The notes: generated by a model from the sequence alone, not told the origin. Positions 1-12,724 are shown, numbered from the stretch's first letter. The stretch is DNA of 64,000 nucleotides from Sympetrum striolatum (GCA_947579665.1 OX388349.1:23840459-23904458); one strand, 5' to 3'. Program-made: numbers and translations.

Positions 1-869
1 CGACAACAGTAACGATCTCCTCCTTTGAGTGGACCTACGCTTTGAGTCCCACGGTTCATTTGCCAAACATAAAACACTCTCCCATGACGATCTAATGCTT
101 CTTAGCCCGCATTCAACACCGCCGCGCCTGCGCACTGCTTCTCTATTCGCGGGATTAGAATCTGCAAGGATTACTCCACGTACAATCCTCTTCCCCCTTC
201 AATTAATTCCCAGTCCCCGTAATGGCTGCAACACCGCGGAGGAACGCGGCAAAAGACAAAAGCGCGGTTCTAATTATTTAAGCTCGCGTGATCTAAGAGT
301 CGAAAATACTCCGGGGATTCCTAATAACGAATCCGGCAAAGCGAGCTCCACTCAATGACCCCATTCTGCGCGCGCTCTCCCCACCTACGGACTCCAATTA
401 ACGATCCGGGAGTCGGGATCCCCTCCACCCCCTGCCATCCATCATCCTTTGTTTTATTTCGTACGGCCGAAGCTATTAACGGACCCGCGTCGGATGGACT
501 CGCCGCGGATTATTATTACGAAAACTTCGGGATTCGCTGTGTAAATAGGGAGCTTCCTTATTCGCGCGTTGTGATTGACTGGATCAAGAGGGGGTTTTTG
601 ACGCCTCGCTAACGATGAGACGGGGACTTGTCGCTGCGAGAGAGCGGGGGCACTGTGTGGCTCGCGGACCGATGGTGGCTCGCGAACTCTTCAGGGGTTT
701 ACGCGAAAAGAAAACAGGAACAGTGATAGATAGATAGAACGAAACGGAGTCAGGAGTAAATATGTGGTAATTATAAAAATGCAATGAATTAGAGATGGAT
801 AAATCGATTGAAAAAGAAATCGAATAATTAACCGATTGTTATAACATTTTAAGTGCCTAAATCTTACGC
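1..869. other. CpG-richer intergenic patch, no gene recognised
   Basis: Roughly 100-720 is clearly richer in CpG than what follows. It has overlapping open frames at 29-358, 355-612 and, on the other strand, 584-784. None has a recognisable domain or convincing coding character. A short GATA run lies near 726-738. It could be a regulatory patch or the edge of something outside the window. Confidence 0.3.
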
Positions 870-1192
870 TACCGTATTTTGCGGACTATAAAACGCACCT
901 TTTTCATCAAATTATTGCCTCCAAAATTCAGGGGCGTCTTATACTCGATATCAATATAAAAATGTCCAGTGTTTGATTTAAAATTCCCTCCAGTCTTGAA
1001 AATGGCCATATATTCGATGCCTTGGGGAATCTATCGGTAGCTATTCCGGGAGGACTTACTTCACAATAGCAACCTCTTGATGCGCTGAATTGTTTCATTT
1101 TTCATGTGATTTTCATTGTGATTTTTTTAATTGCTTAGAGATTAAGGGGCCTCTTATAGTCTGAAGCGTCTTATAATCCGTAAAATATGGTA
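870..1192. mobile_element. Non-autonomous DNA transposon with about 30-bp terminal inverted repeats
   Basis: The left end reads ACCGTATTTTGCGGACTATA (871-890). The right end, read on the opposite strand, begins TACCATATTTTACGGATTAT. The two match over about 30 bp with a few differences, and both continue into a TATAA-ACGC stretch. The element is about 320 bp and has no coding capacity. Short internal GCGTCTTATA repeats sit near both ends. The terminal motif resembles a widespread animal DNA-transposon end, but I cannot assign a superfamily. A related decayed copy lies at 3361-3740. Confidence 0.65.
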
Positions 1193-1759
1193 TTCGATTG
1201 TTATCATTCGAACTAATCCACTCGGTTGGACTTGTAAATGTTTTACTCGGATGGTCAACCCAATCCATTTCGATGCTTCATCATCGCGTCATGAACTTTA
1301 TTGTGAGAATCCAACAATATTTGTGCATAGCGCTTCGTGAAGGGTGTAAGATAAACTCACTTCATTAATGCTATCTAAAAAAATTAGATCAAGCAAAGGA
1401 AAACAACAACAGCAACGAGTCCAACAAAAATTAATTGATGGAACTAAATTTATAATTTAGCAAATGTATTTTCACATACTATTTTTTAATTTAATTTTAC
1501 TTTCCTTAGCTAAACGGGTGAAAAATCGAATCCGAGTGAAATCATTCGGTTATCTCATAGCATGAAAAGAGAGACAACGCAAATCCATGGAATGAAGTCA
1601 TTCGGTTGAAACTGAAAATCGAAATGTTTATTCGATGGAAGAGAGCAATCGAATTATTCTATTGTTTTCATCCGGTTGTTCCCACTTTCACAAAAATCCA
1701 TTAGGGAGAAAATTTTACTAAACCACGCGAGATGAAAGAACGAAGATTCGGTTAATTTG
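1193..1759. other. AT-rich stretch, nothing recognised
   Basis: No coding signature, RNA gene or clear repeat is visible here. It separates the 870-1192 transposon from the palindromic MITE at 1760. Confidence 0.4.
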
Positions 1760-1823
1760 TACAGTCCTGGCCAAAATAAACGCAGCACCAGCCGTAAGTG
1801 CGTTAATTTTGGCCAGTAGTGTA
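1760..1823. mobile_element. Short palindromic MITE, Tc1/mariner-like ends, copy 1
   Basis: It begins TACAGTCCTGGCCAAAAT and ends ATTTTGGCCAGTAGTGTA, so the ends are inverted copies of each other with TA at both borders. It is 64 bp, shorter than the sister copy at 12644-12724, and the inner arms have partly collapsed. The TA borders and CAGT-like termini are typical of Tc1/mariner relatives. No transposase is present. Confidence 0.75.
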
Positions 1824-1978
1824 CATATATTTGCCCTGTTTCCTGACCTTGTCACATGAAGATGTAGCACTCCTACGGAACCATCATCGTTCATTACTTT
1901 TATATGTGGTTCAGTATAAGTTAATCCCTCATGCATATTTTTATCATCAGGTATAATTATTTCGTAGTTCGATTTCAA
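1824..1978 (-). pseudogene. Possible coding remnant next to a MITE, unrecognised
   Basis: On the minus strand a frame runs from 1978 down to 1718. Its first 46 or so residues, including NYEIIIPDDKNMHEGL and KVMNDDGSVGVLHLHV, look more like real protein than most frames in this window. It then runs straight into the MITE at 1760-1823, so any original reading was interrupted. The frame starts at TTG with a stop just upstream. A possible donor (ACAAG|GTCAGG) falls after the HVT residues. I do not recognise the family, and chance remains likely. Confidence 0.25.
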
Positions 1979-3360
1979 TTGTTATGTAGCTCGGAAACTC
2001 TGTATGGATTCCTTTCGTCTATATATCAACGAGTAATCACCTTTCGGCCTGTGGCAGGCGGTGTATGAATTCCTTACTTCTTTCATTGTCGTTTATCAAC
2101 CCGTTTTTTAAATAAATAAATACATAGTTAAATGAAAAAATTATTTTAAGAAAATGTTAGAATTTTGATTCCACTTAGAAGATCTATAATTTCAATGATG
2201 AGTCTACTTGAATTTAGAGAAGGATATAATTTAAGTTGCATTGCATGCAAAATAATCGCGATGAGAAAGCGAGTTGAAGGCCCTTTCAGCAATTCTGCAT
2301 ACCACTCTGTAAACTCAGATTATTTTCCATTCACTTTCTTTCATTATTTAATTCATGAAACTTTCTTTCCCTTGTGACCTCATTTAGGATAGATTACCAA
2401 ACTTTGTCCTTTTCTATTACATTCCGCATTCACATAGTACCACAAATATTATTCTGCATCAACTATCCTAGCTAAGTAACGTAAAACACCTCTTTCATAC
2501 GCTATATTACAACGATTTCCAAACGATATCACGACAAAAATAATAAAGTAGCGTTTTTTTGACCTTTCAAATTTCCTACTAATGCTCTCATATTTTCCTA
2601 GAATTCTCGCTTTGCATAACGCAAAAACAAAAACTACTGAGTGAGCAGCTCAGTGCTACGCTCTATGTTTCGGAATTACAAATTTATGTTTCTAATGAGG
2701 TAGTCAACAAGGCCATTGGATTAATTAACGTACTTATTGCAATTGAAAATGAATTTATTTAAAGTTAGGTAATTATCACACTCTTCATTCGTGTTATGCA
2801 ATCGCTTAGCAGACATTAAAATGAGCTGTGCAAAATATCATATTAGATTTTGTTTTTTTTTTGTAAAGGATGGTTTTATCTGAAGATAAACGGGGTTAAG
2901 GAAAAAAAGAATTCCTTACAAAGTCTTAACTACACATAAAGGCGTTGTAAACGCAGAATTTATCTGGGTTTTAATGAATGCAAAAGCTTCATCAATAAAA
3001 GATAAAAAAGGGAAGATGATATTCCACAATAAATAAAGACAGTTAAAAGAGGCGGAATGAAAATAACGTAATCAAAATTATTTACATAATTTGAAAACGA
3101 GTTTCAAAGCGCGAGCATCATCTTAGAGCAACAACAACAGTCAAAACTTTTATATTTTACTCCTAGGAATCTCATCACGGATAATAGGATGTGTAAGCTC
3201 CATGGTTTTAATGAATAATGAAGGGAAGAATTGACAAATAAAGGACCAAAACTAAATGCCCAAATACGGGTGACTTTAAGTATTAGAGAGAGGAATAATT
3301 AGGAATAAAGCAAAATTTCAAATTATGTGAGGTTCTGGTTAGGTTGCAATTAATTATTGC
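1979..3360. other. AT-rich intergenic DNA, nothing recognised
   Basis: Only short frames, such as 2165-2377, are present and none has a recognisable motif. A stretch near 2112-2125 is rich in AAAT units. Confidence 0.4.
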
Positions 3361-3740
3361 ATCCTAAATTCAGGTGCGTCTTACACTTGAAATTAATATA
3401 AAAAGGTCTGAGGAAAGAGTCACAAAATACTCCAAACAACATAAAAAATTATGGTGTTTTTGATGGTGTTTGGAGTATTTTGTGACTATTTCCTCATTCA
3501 CAGCCATCAGCGGAAACTTCAAGATATAAAAAGGCCTAGTGATTGTTTTAAAATCCCCGTCAGTCTTATAAATGGCCATATTATTGATGCTACGGGAAAC
3601 CATCTCTTTATATTTCGGGAGGACTTACTTCACAATTGCAACCTCTTGATATCTTAAGTTTTTTCATTTTTCATGTTATTGTCAATGTGATGAACTTTTT
3701 TTTTTAAAATTGCTTAAAAATGAAGGTGCGTCTTATGCCG
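3361..3740. mobile_element. Degraded second copy of the 870-1192 transposon, with an internal hairpin
   Basis: The segment shares the order of phrases with 870-1192: CAGGTGCGTCTTA, then AATGGCCATAT, then GGGAGGACTTACTTCACAAT and GCAACCTCTTGAT, then TTTCATTTTTCATGT, then GGTGCGTCTTAT. The outermost inverted repeats are lost. Near its left part it carries an extra stretch with a perfect 20-bp inverted repeat (3419-3438 with 3467-3486, loop 28). That stretch has no counterpart in the first copy. Confidence 0.6.
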
Positions 3741-4524
3741 ATGAAGAAATGTTATCGATCTAACAGTTGTGTGGACTGTCAACTGATAAAAATAAATCAA
3801 ACCTATCAGAGTTACTTATTTTTAATGGAGTCGAAGACAACCGAAGTTAAAAATTCGCCAATAAATATACTATCCTACACTGTGAATTACAATGATTCTT
3901 AAGGACTTCAAGAATAACTTTTTAACAGATTTCATTGGAGACTTTCGATTATCAACATTATTTTTCGTGTCATTGTAACCTTATCAGATATGATGCAAAG
4001 AAACCATGTTCAAAATAGTTTAAATCGTAAATGGGCGAAATGATAATTGACATGGTATTCGCCTATTGTATGTTTGATAACCTATGAAACCTATATTTCA
4101 TTATTTTGAATGATATTGGCCGTTATATTCTGTGGAATTACTAAAAAGTGTTCTTTTATTTTCATCTATATTTCATTGCTAGAAGCAATCAAATAATTAT
4201 AAACATTTTATACCAAATCGTTAAAAAATCGATTTGTAATACTTAACGTATGGTTAAATTACAAATTTCAAACCTGTGAGGATTGGAGATTCTACAGAAT
4301 TTAGTCTCCATCATTTCGCTGCGGTCGTCACGTCGTACATTTAGCTGTGACTTTAGCGGCCAATGAGTAATATACTTTTAGAGAGGCATATTACTAGATT
4401 TTCAACACAGAGATAGAATTATTTAAAATCAAATATAATCATCGTTTGGGAAACAGAGCATTAGTAATGTAGGAGTCAAGTATCTTTGAATATAGATAAA
4501 AAAAATTAAAGTATTACTAGTACC
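3741..4524. other. AT-rich intergenic DNA, nothing recognised
   Basis: No coding frame beyond short chance ones. A small CpG-richer spot near 4315-4350 has no motif I can name. Confidence 0.4.
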
Positions 4525-4720
4525 TGCCGTGGTGGGCGAGTGGTTAGCTTGTTCGCACGTTATCGGCCAACCCCACGGTCCCGGGTTCGAATCCCGGCTA
4601 GTCGGAGTTTTCCGATTAGGGAATGGTAGTGTATGATTGTTATTTTATTACCCTCCACTGTTAGGTTCCAGCAAATGGATGTTTTTAATTAAATTTATTT
4701 TACATTGAAATAAATAAATG
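4525..4720 (+). repeat. tRNA-derived SINE, family A, copy 1
   Basis: The head has a pol III A-box-like segment (GGTGGGCGAGTGGTTAGC) and a perfect B box GGTTCGAATCC at 4584-4594. A non-tRNA body follows (CCGATTAGGGAATGGTAGTG) and an AT tail with AAAT units. The head does not fold as a functional tRNA, and two relatives (30334-30468; 45712-45870 on the minus strand) share both head and body. That makes it a SINE and not a tRNA gene. Confidence 0.75.
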
Positions 4721-6357
4721 TAATTACGAAAAAACTGTAAAGAAGATATATTTATTTTATTCTGCAGCACACGTACCACATTCATAAGAATCCAACCATC
4801 TTCACGTCATCATCAGGTAATGAAATTTCGGGAATATCTCAACATTTTAAAACAAGGTTAAGGGAATGAGAGAAAAGTTGAAATGACTGGAATCCTAACT
4901 ATTATCGCATGCGTCTATCTTTGAGGTTACAAGCGCACCCCCTTTTACGTGCCATTACCTATATTTGAATATAATATTAGTGATTAGAATACTTCCCGGA
5001 AGGGGGGAGGCTTGCATTGGAGTCCCAGTCACGCTGCTATTTTTCACTTCTGCTTATCTTTCGGTTTCAATGCTTACGCTTCCTTGTGTGAAGTAAAAAC
5101 TCATTCAATCATCATTGTAAACTCGAAGAAAAACTAACGAAAATGATATCACAAATTTACAAATGTTGGTAAAGGAATACTGTCGGTGGAACGACCAAGG
5201 CGAAATGTAGGCTACTAAACGTATTTCCCCAAAGCCGGAAGTCTTTACCACAGCAAAAATATTTACTAAGAATCGATCGCGACGACAACTTGATCAGAAG
5301 TCGCTGCAATTTCCATCTTCCCCCGAACGTTTACGACCAAGTCCATCAACGTGGTTAAACTTCAGTCTAAAAACCCTCGCACCGTTGCGACTCATCGAAT
5401 CAGACACACTCGAACGGGTAGCACAAAGTCGAAGCTAACAAGGTGCAGCGCACTCCTAGAATTGGAATTCTGCGATTGCATTTAGAGAGGAAATTGAAAA
5501 GAAAGCCTCGGAAACTAAAATCCGAAGGAGTGTATGAAGGGGTAACTCACTCTAGCACTCGACGTAAAATCGTTATCACCGCCTGAGTGAATTCCTTGCA
5601 TGGCCTCCCTGGATCAAGGACTTTGGTCAATGCAATCCCCGTGTTTGATCGCCTTCTTCGAGACTTTTGTAGATGCGCCGCGTAAGGTTGCGAAGGTCCA
5701 GGTCTGACCATTTCAAGGAGCAAGGTTACGACCGCTGACCCGTAGAATGCAAATACCCAATGCTCCTAACCTGAGCATCGTAAAAGGACCGATCTACTTC
5801 ACACTTTGGCTCCCTTTCTGTGGGTCAACGACGAACACCGGACGGCGCTGGATTTGCATTTTGAGTACGTTACGACGTTACACCAAAGTTCCGTAGCTAA
5901 TACGATGTTACCATGTCACACACACTACACAAAAGTCAATACACAGACACTTAAGCATCGCCGGTACATTTATTGGGAACACTTAAAGGGGGGGCGCTTC
6001 ACTTAAAAACAGAACTGGGAGTCTTAAGTCACATATTACGATGGAGATGGTGAGTTTTTAATCGAGAAAGTGCAATGTTGGATTAAAAAAGAAGACTTAT
6101 GGTTCCAATGTGATGCAAGAGGGTGTCATAAAATGTTGGACTAAATTACTCAAACCACTCATTCTTACGAGAGTAATCCTAGATTAAAGGAATTTATAAC
6201 ATTTTTGTGAAGTTTGAAAAGAACGAAGAATTCTCTGGATGGGTGATACTCTACCAGTGTTCGTGGATCCTTGGGGGTGATTGAATTTTCTTTTGGAGGT
6301 CCTCGGGTTGATTAAAATATACGAATATATATAATATAATGTTACACGTGATGAAGA
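4721..6357. other. Intergenic DNA, no gene recognised
   Basis: A stretch near 4800-4835 reads, on the minus strand, CCTGATGATGACGTGAAGAT. This phrase type is often seen at the ends of Penelope-like or other retroelements, but alone it is weak. About 5250-5960 is CpG-richer, with a 66-codon frame at 5806-6006 that has no known motif. Confidence 0.3.
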
Positions 6358-6398
6358 ACACTGTATAAACCTAATGGTACACTAGGTTTATACAGTGT
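6358..6398. repeat. Perfect 16-bp inverted repeat, 9-base loop
   Basis: ACACTGTATAAACCTA (6358-6373) is exactly complementary to TAGGTTTATACAGTGT (6383-6398). It could be the remnant of a small fold-back element or a cruciform site. No T-run follows, so it does not look like a terminator. Confidence 0.7.
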
Positions 6399-8343
6399 AT
6401 GGATTTAACAACAATATTGTGGAAAAGTAGACTTACAAATGTACAAAAATAAGGGAATGGATTCCTAAAAAAGTAATTTACGAGACAGTGAATTTAAATT
6501 CATAAACATTACTAAATAAGGCGAACTTGTGGACAGATTCAAAAATCGGGACAAACGATAAACTGAACAAAAAATATAGCAACAACTTTTTCTGCGTTTA
6601 TAAACAGCTACGGTAGGACAGCATCTCTTTTTTTCCTAATATAAATACCAACAATTTTTTCGAGCCAATTTTCTTCAAGGTAAGTTATTTATTTATTCTT
6701 CTACTGTTACAAATTTATCAAGAAGCGGTTTATCAGGATAAAAGAACAGCAGAAAATAGTATACTTAATACTTTAACAGAAATTAATTTCATTTCAATGA
6801 ACGGTAGTAATTGAAACTTGATTATCGTACAAAACAAAATCCTGCAATTCGTTATACGTAGTAAACTGAGACCATACTAATCAAGAACCGCACTAATTGA
6901 GGCAAGGAGGATTGAGATAACGACAAATATTCGTCAGGTATATCCTTAATTTTCTTGTACTTGAGGGAGGAATGCCAGACTACCAGAATAAATACATACG
7001 CTGCCTTCAATCAATGTAAATTATTTCTCTTATTATTCATTATTAATGTATATTTCTGTTACTATTCGTTATTATTGTATATTATCAATGTAAATTTATT
7101 CATAGGCCACTCCTATGGTTAAGGTTATAAACCTCTAACAGCAAAATTAAGTCGAAGAAATATTAATGAATGCTGCAAAGTTTCAGCGGCGAACTAAGAG
7201 ATTTTAACAAATGAAATCAAGCTGAGAGTTTTTGGAATTAGCATCAAAAATGAAATTAATTCTTTTGAAACTCAACAAACGAATTAGAAAATTAATAACA
7301 CAGTTTAAGGGCAATCAAATTTAGCCTTCATCTACTGGTATTGATCCACTGAAAGGCAAAATCTATCGTTTGGAAACTATGATCCTGCATTCGAAGATCA
7401 ACTGAGAAATAATTAACGTAGATACAACTAACTTACAACATAAAGCGATGCTTCATTATGAAAACTAATTCATAACTCTTGCTCCCTTTCAAAAACTACA
7501 AATGATTCAAACTAGCAATTATAATAGGATCCCATATTGGTGAAAGCTAAATCATCTGCACCATTTATACCTTTCTTCCTACGTTGGAAGACTTAAGAAT
7601 AGTTTACTGTTTATACATTACAACTCCTATCTATATTTAAAATAATGCTCTATTTGTAAAGTTCATCTTCTATCTCATTTTGAGAACGATAAGTTTATTC
7701 CGTTTTTTCGACATGAAAAGCCAAAAAATCCTTTTTGGTAACGCAAATTCCTTAGAAGTTATTTCCTTATTAATAATAACAAAACGGCTTTTTTCGGGCG
7801 AGATTTTGATGGGTGAAACTTCGTCTACTATAACATTTAGCACCATTTTTTTAGTTTTCCCTTTCTCGTTGTGTTGATTAATCAACAATACATCGTCATG
7901 TACTTATCATATCTACTCTTGAAAGTCAAAGCGAACATACAGTAAAATATAAGGAAAATTAGAAACTTATTCAAAAACCTTCGTGCTCGAGAGACAACTA
8001 CAGAGAAATCCCAGACAGAAGCTAAGTTCTCAGCCTCCGTCTTTCTCCCTATCGGCTAAATACCACACCAATTACGTGGATGTTTTTATCTCCAAGAAGC
8101 GCTTACGCATGGTTCTTGGAGGAAGCATGGGAAGTCTGCCCAAACATCTTATTGCTTGTCCAGCAAAAGGTGACCGAGTTCCAGCAATGCATCAAACCAG
8201 GATAAGTCGAGAGACAGAAGGTTATAGATTCTTCCAGGACATTCGAAAAACCTTACTGAACTTCTCCACAACAAAACCCTTTCTCTTAAATATTTTCTAG
8301 GAATATCGAATCAATTTTAGATTTTTCTCAAATGTTCTCCCTA
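6399..8343. other. AT-rich intergenic DNA, nothing recognised
   Basis: Overlapping frames at 7670-7888 (minus) and 7680-7877 (plus), and one at 7983-8300, have no recognisable family features. About 7020-7110 is an imperfect internally repetitive ATTATT-type stretch. Confidence 0.35.
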
Positions 8344-8871
8344 CTGGCGCAGCGATGGGGGGTTTTAGGGGTTCATAAATAACGTAATCAGGCTTAATTG
8401 TAAGCCTACCAGAAAATTTCATCTGATATAAATGATTTTTTGTTTCTTAGAAGAGGAGGTAATTTTAAAAGCAAAGGATGAAGTCACTCCTAAGAAAGCT
8501 GCTGATGATATAGTCTAATAACGAAAGATATTCAAATAAGCATGGGTGCGCCAATGTGGTGATTTATTGAGACGTTTTATATCGCTTGCCAAATAACCGT
8601 AACTATTTTTTTCCTTCTCGCGCTTGGCGACCCCTTGGAAGAAAGAACTCTCAAAGACTCGGCAAGTTTATATCTACAACAACGAAGTACTTCAGCATAG
8701 AAAAAAATGACTTTTTAATAGATATTGGACGTATCCATACAAGAAATCCAAACAAAACTTATGATAAGTTTCCAATAGTTCGCTTATGTAAACTACTATC
8801 TTTTAGGCATTTTTAGGATTCTCGGCAGCCTTAGACCCCTCCCCCATTGGCAAATCCTGGCTACGCCACTG
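8344..8871. mobile_element. Possible transposon bounded by inverted TGGCGYAGC ends
   Basis: The left end reads CTGGCGCAGCGATGGGGGG (from 8344). The right end, on the opposite strand, reads AGTGGCGTAGCCAGGATT (to 8871), and both are followed by G-rich and GGGG phrases. The arrangement suggests either one element of about 530 bp or two opposed fragments of the same repeat. A frame at 8586-8816 inside it has no transposase motif. Confidence 0.35.
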
Positions 8872-11800
8872 GTTCTCCCTAATGTCAAAACGGTGATAAA
8901 CGTTTCTTCACTAACTTTTATTCCACACGTATTATAATTGTAAAGGGTAGATTAGGTTTCGTGAGGTTTACCATTAAATACATTTCGCGTGTTGGAACTA
9001 TTTGGGCAGAAAGACGCATTTCTTTGGATGTATACAAATGTATGTATACAAAGGATATGAGAATATTTCAGCTTATGATTTATATTTCCTGTAAATTTGT
9101 CATAATACTAGTCACTTTGATAGCATGGCTTGTGAATTCGAACTTCGAATTTACATTTGACAGAAAAATTGTTTTCTTTTCCCCTCAATGAAATGAGAGG
9201 GAAATAATTTACAGTTAAATGATCCCTAACTTTAACAGTTTAATGAAAAAATAAAATTTGAAAGTACTTGAAAGATTCAGCAGTTGTACGCACAAATTAT
9301 TTATGGATCCATGGATGTTTGAGAGCTTTAGGAATATATCTACTTATTTCAGTAAATATATCTTATTGATGCTGAGTTAACTATTCAATAATTCTTCAAA
9401 ATGCCATAATAATTTGAATAATGTTTATATTTCACGCTTTCAAAATGTCCTGAACCATCCTAATTTCAATTTTAACGCAACTAAGCATTGAAAGTTATAT
9501 AAGAAACGATATATTCGATGACCAGTGAGAAACTAGAACGGCAATCACTTCATTTAGTTCGATGCTAATCACCTGCGACGTCTAAATCATGGTAATTAAA
9601 GACGGACTTATAAAAACTTATATCTAATTAAAATTAAGAAAGGATGGAATACGTTGCCAAAAGATTTGAGAAAAGCAGTGGAATAAAAATTAGCGTGAGA
9701 AACATACGTATTTGATTATCTGTTTAATCTTAAGTGTTGAATATTGTGCTATTTCATCGATTTCGAATGCTATTATTTTAATACTGGTATTTACTGTTGC
9801 CTTTACGTGGCTTACCACAGCGCATAAAAAAGTATTCATGATTTATTTATTTCGTATTACGGTTAACGGGTATTATATCCTACCGATATTAAACTCGAAG
9901 ACTCATCGTCAGAGATCGACATTTAGACTGTCAGCATTGGCCAATGCGAAAAGTATGCCGGTTAAATTTTGGATGCGACGGCAGAGTCTCTATTTCTCCA
10001 ATGCTCTCTTTGAGAATTCCTCCAATCGATATCGTATTCTTTTACGGCTGGAGCTGGGTCAGTCTCGATTGTTTCAATCGCTCCATCTTTAATTATTATT
10101 CGGCGATCTCCAAGAACAGGAAGCCCTATAAACAACTCAGTGCTCTAATGACTAACAAGATCCACTCTATGAATCACTTAGGATATCCCGAGAGATATAT
10201 GAACGAACGAATTAAACTTATAATTTTAAAATCTGTTAAGTCTACAGCCAGAAAGCGGGTTGGTGCCTCACCCCCTCTGACAAAGGCAACTAAGAGCTTG
10301 TAGAGAGGAATGAGGTTAACTAGGCAGGATGAGGAGTGCGGTAGTTTGCTATTGCTTTCTTCACTGAGCCGGAATGCTATAAACGGAACATGTCCACGCA
10401 AGCGAAGCACAATGATTCTATAAGTAACACTTTTCTTGTCAGTCCACATGGAGAGTCCTTGATCAGTGCAATCATCCACTCATACCTCAGTGGCTTTCAT
10501 TTCATCACAGCCATGATCAAGAGTGTGACGAAAGGAAATGAAAGATACATTTTTCTCTCTCCTGTACCACATTGCAAATGTTTATACTCCATTCCTCAGA
10601 ATATCGTATCAGGAACTAATAAGGCGGAGACTAAAATGATCCTAGAATATTTACGATTATTTATTTACGCTCTACAAATTAAGATGTAATATTAGTATTG
10701 AAATAAATAACTTTAATCTTGTCAAAAGAATATTGTAACCCTAATGATACGTCAAAAATATTTCCCGAATATTCTTTAAGGATATTTGCATCAACAGTTT
10801 TTGGCTTCCAACACTACAAAAATATAAATGAAAAAATGGTCAAAACGTGTTCTAGGGACCCCAAAACATATATTTCCGTTGAATTCTCGAAGTCGATTTT
10901 TTTCATGAAAACAATACTTTCTCTATACGACGTATATGGAGAAAGTAAAAAGAATGGAGACAACCAGAAGAGAATATATTAACATGACAGGGATATAACC
11001 CAAGTATCCCACTCTACGTTTAGGCATATACTTCGCTGCGGTATGGAAAACGTCCTTCCATCATTATTGATATTAAATTGACTTTGAATGTTTTGCTTCA
11101 TTGGTAACAGCTAATGCCTCGGAAGTACAAGGTTCGATTTCCGGTTAAGGCAGATATTTTCAAAACCACTTAGCAATTAGGTTTATGATAAGCAAAAGAT
11201 AAATTATGACCATACCAATCGATTTTATGAATATCCCAATAAACTGCTGTATTTAGGTAAGCTGTAAGCCTGATGGCAGCTTTTTCTAACTACATAGAAT
11301 GGAAGTTATAATCGTAATAAAACTACCATAGATACATGATAAATTACTATTTTATTACACTAAAAAATTATATATATATCCTTACATAAATAAATAATGT
11401 TTACCTAAGAACTAAATAATGTATAAATAGCATTTGTAAATGTTTTACTGGATTTTTCGGGGGTCATGACAGGCCTTCTCTTCTACTCGGTGGGGTAGAA
11501 CCGTACCGTACATCACCCTGTCAATCAATCCCTTACTTCTCCGGAGTTTACATTATGACAATACATTACACAGTACTACTACTAATAAATGTCGTAACCA
11601 GAGCGAAATCCGATACTTCCTATCCTCGCAATATCAATTATCATAATAACTAACAAAAATTTTAATACACGGTCGATACTTCCCTTGATACAAATCGAGA
11701 ATGAAATCCCTGAAGTTAATTACTCAATGAATAATATCAGAAGTACTGATTAAACATCCTAAAGTGGAACAGTTCTTTGCTACGTAATTATTTTTCATGA

Positions 11801-12643
11801 TGGAATTCCGTCATAATATACATAAAACATAAAAAGGCATTTACTGAGCTACATATTTTTCCTAACATGATTACATCACATCGTAAGAACTAAATACTTT
11901 TCGTATATTTCCAAATAAAAACAAAAAAGTTACCTGAATAACGAAGATGTATTGTTTACAGCATCTTACGAATCATACATAGCATTCGATACGACTCTTA
12001 ATACTATATACTAAGTTGGAAAATTTTTCATGAGTAACGATAGAAAAAAGGAGAGATTTTGAAAAACAGCAGACGTTTACGAGGGAAAGCGATATACGAA
12101 AAAGGAGACAAATGAAAGCTAGATTGGAAGCGCGCGAAATTTAAATGACATCAACGTGAAAAATAAATACAGAAGGAAGAGGTACTGTATACTTGGTTTT
12201 TGTCTTGATTTATAATTTAAGATACATGTTGAAAGATGGCGTTGAATTGCACTAAGATAAAATAAGCTACATAAGACGTGGTTTTTGGAGGATTGCAACT
12301 GAATTATGAGACTATTGCAGGCAAAATCAGTGTTCAAGGTCATTAAAAAATTTAAGTCCAAATAACAGCTTTGTATTAAAAATTAGGCTGAATATATCTT
12401 CACAAAAATATGCACAAATATACTGACAGTTACGTATTTAATAAAGAGCAAAATATCTGGCTAGAAAGGTATAATGGATTTATAGGGAAAATTAATCAAC
12501 TACATTATATCGTCTGCAAATAATGCAGAATTGATACCTAAAAATTTTGGTAACTTTATTCTCTGATTAAACAAAAATTAATTTGAATACAATACTGAAT
12601 TAAATAGTTATAAAATACTTTCAAATATAGTGATAGGCTATGG
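8872..12643. other. AT-rich intergenic DNA, no gene recognised
   Basis: The longest frames (9712-10092, 9944-10303, 10174-10479 on the minus strand, 10390-10689) overlap each other and show no domain. A weak tRNA-like fragment with GGTTCGATTTCCGG lies near 11131-11144 and may be a decayed SINE head. The rest gives no signal. Confidence 0.35.
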
Positions 12644-12724
12644 TACAGTCCTGGCCAAAATTAACGCAGCACCGGCCGTAAGGATCGCTAGGGAGGTGCT
12701 GCGTTAATTTTGGCCAGGAGTGTA
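12644..12724. mobile_element. Short palindromic MITE, Tc1/mariner-like ends, copy 2 (near intact)
   Basis: The arms at 12644-12673 and 12695-12724 are inverted copies over 30 bp with one difference, around a 21-base centre. Outer sequence TACAGTCCTGGCC / GGCCAGGAGTGTA has TA at both borders. The element is 81 bp in all. It matches the shorter copy at 1760-1823, so this is a dispersed family and not a chance palindrome. Confidence 0.85.

Noticed and set aside
4525..4600. tRNA gene at a pol III-type A/B box
   Set aside because: No paired acceptor stem or complete cloverleaf, and the same head plus non-tRNA body recurs at other loci: a SINE.
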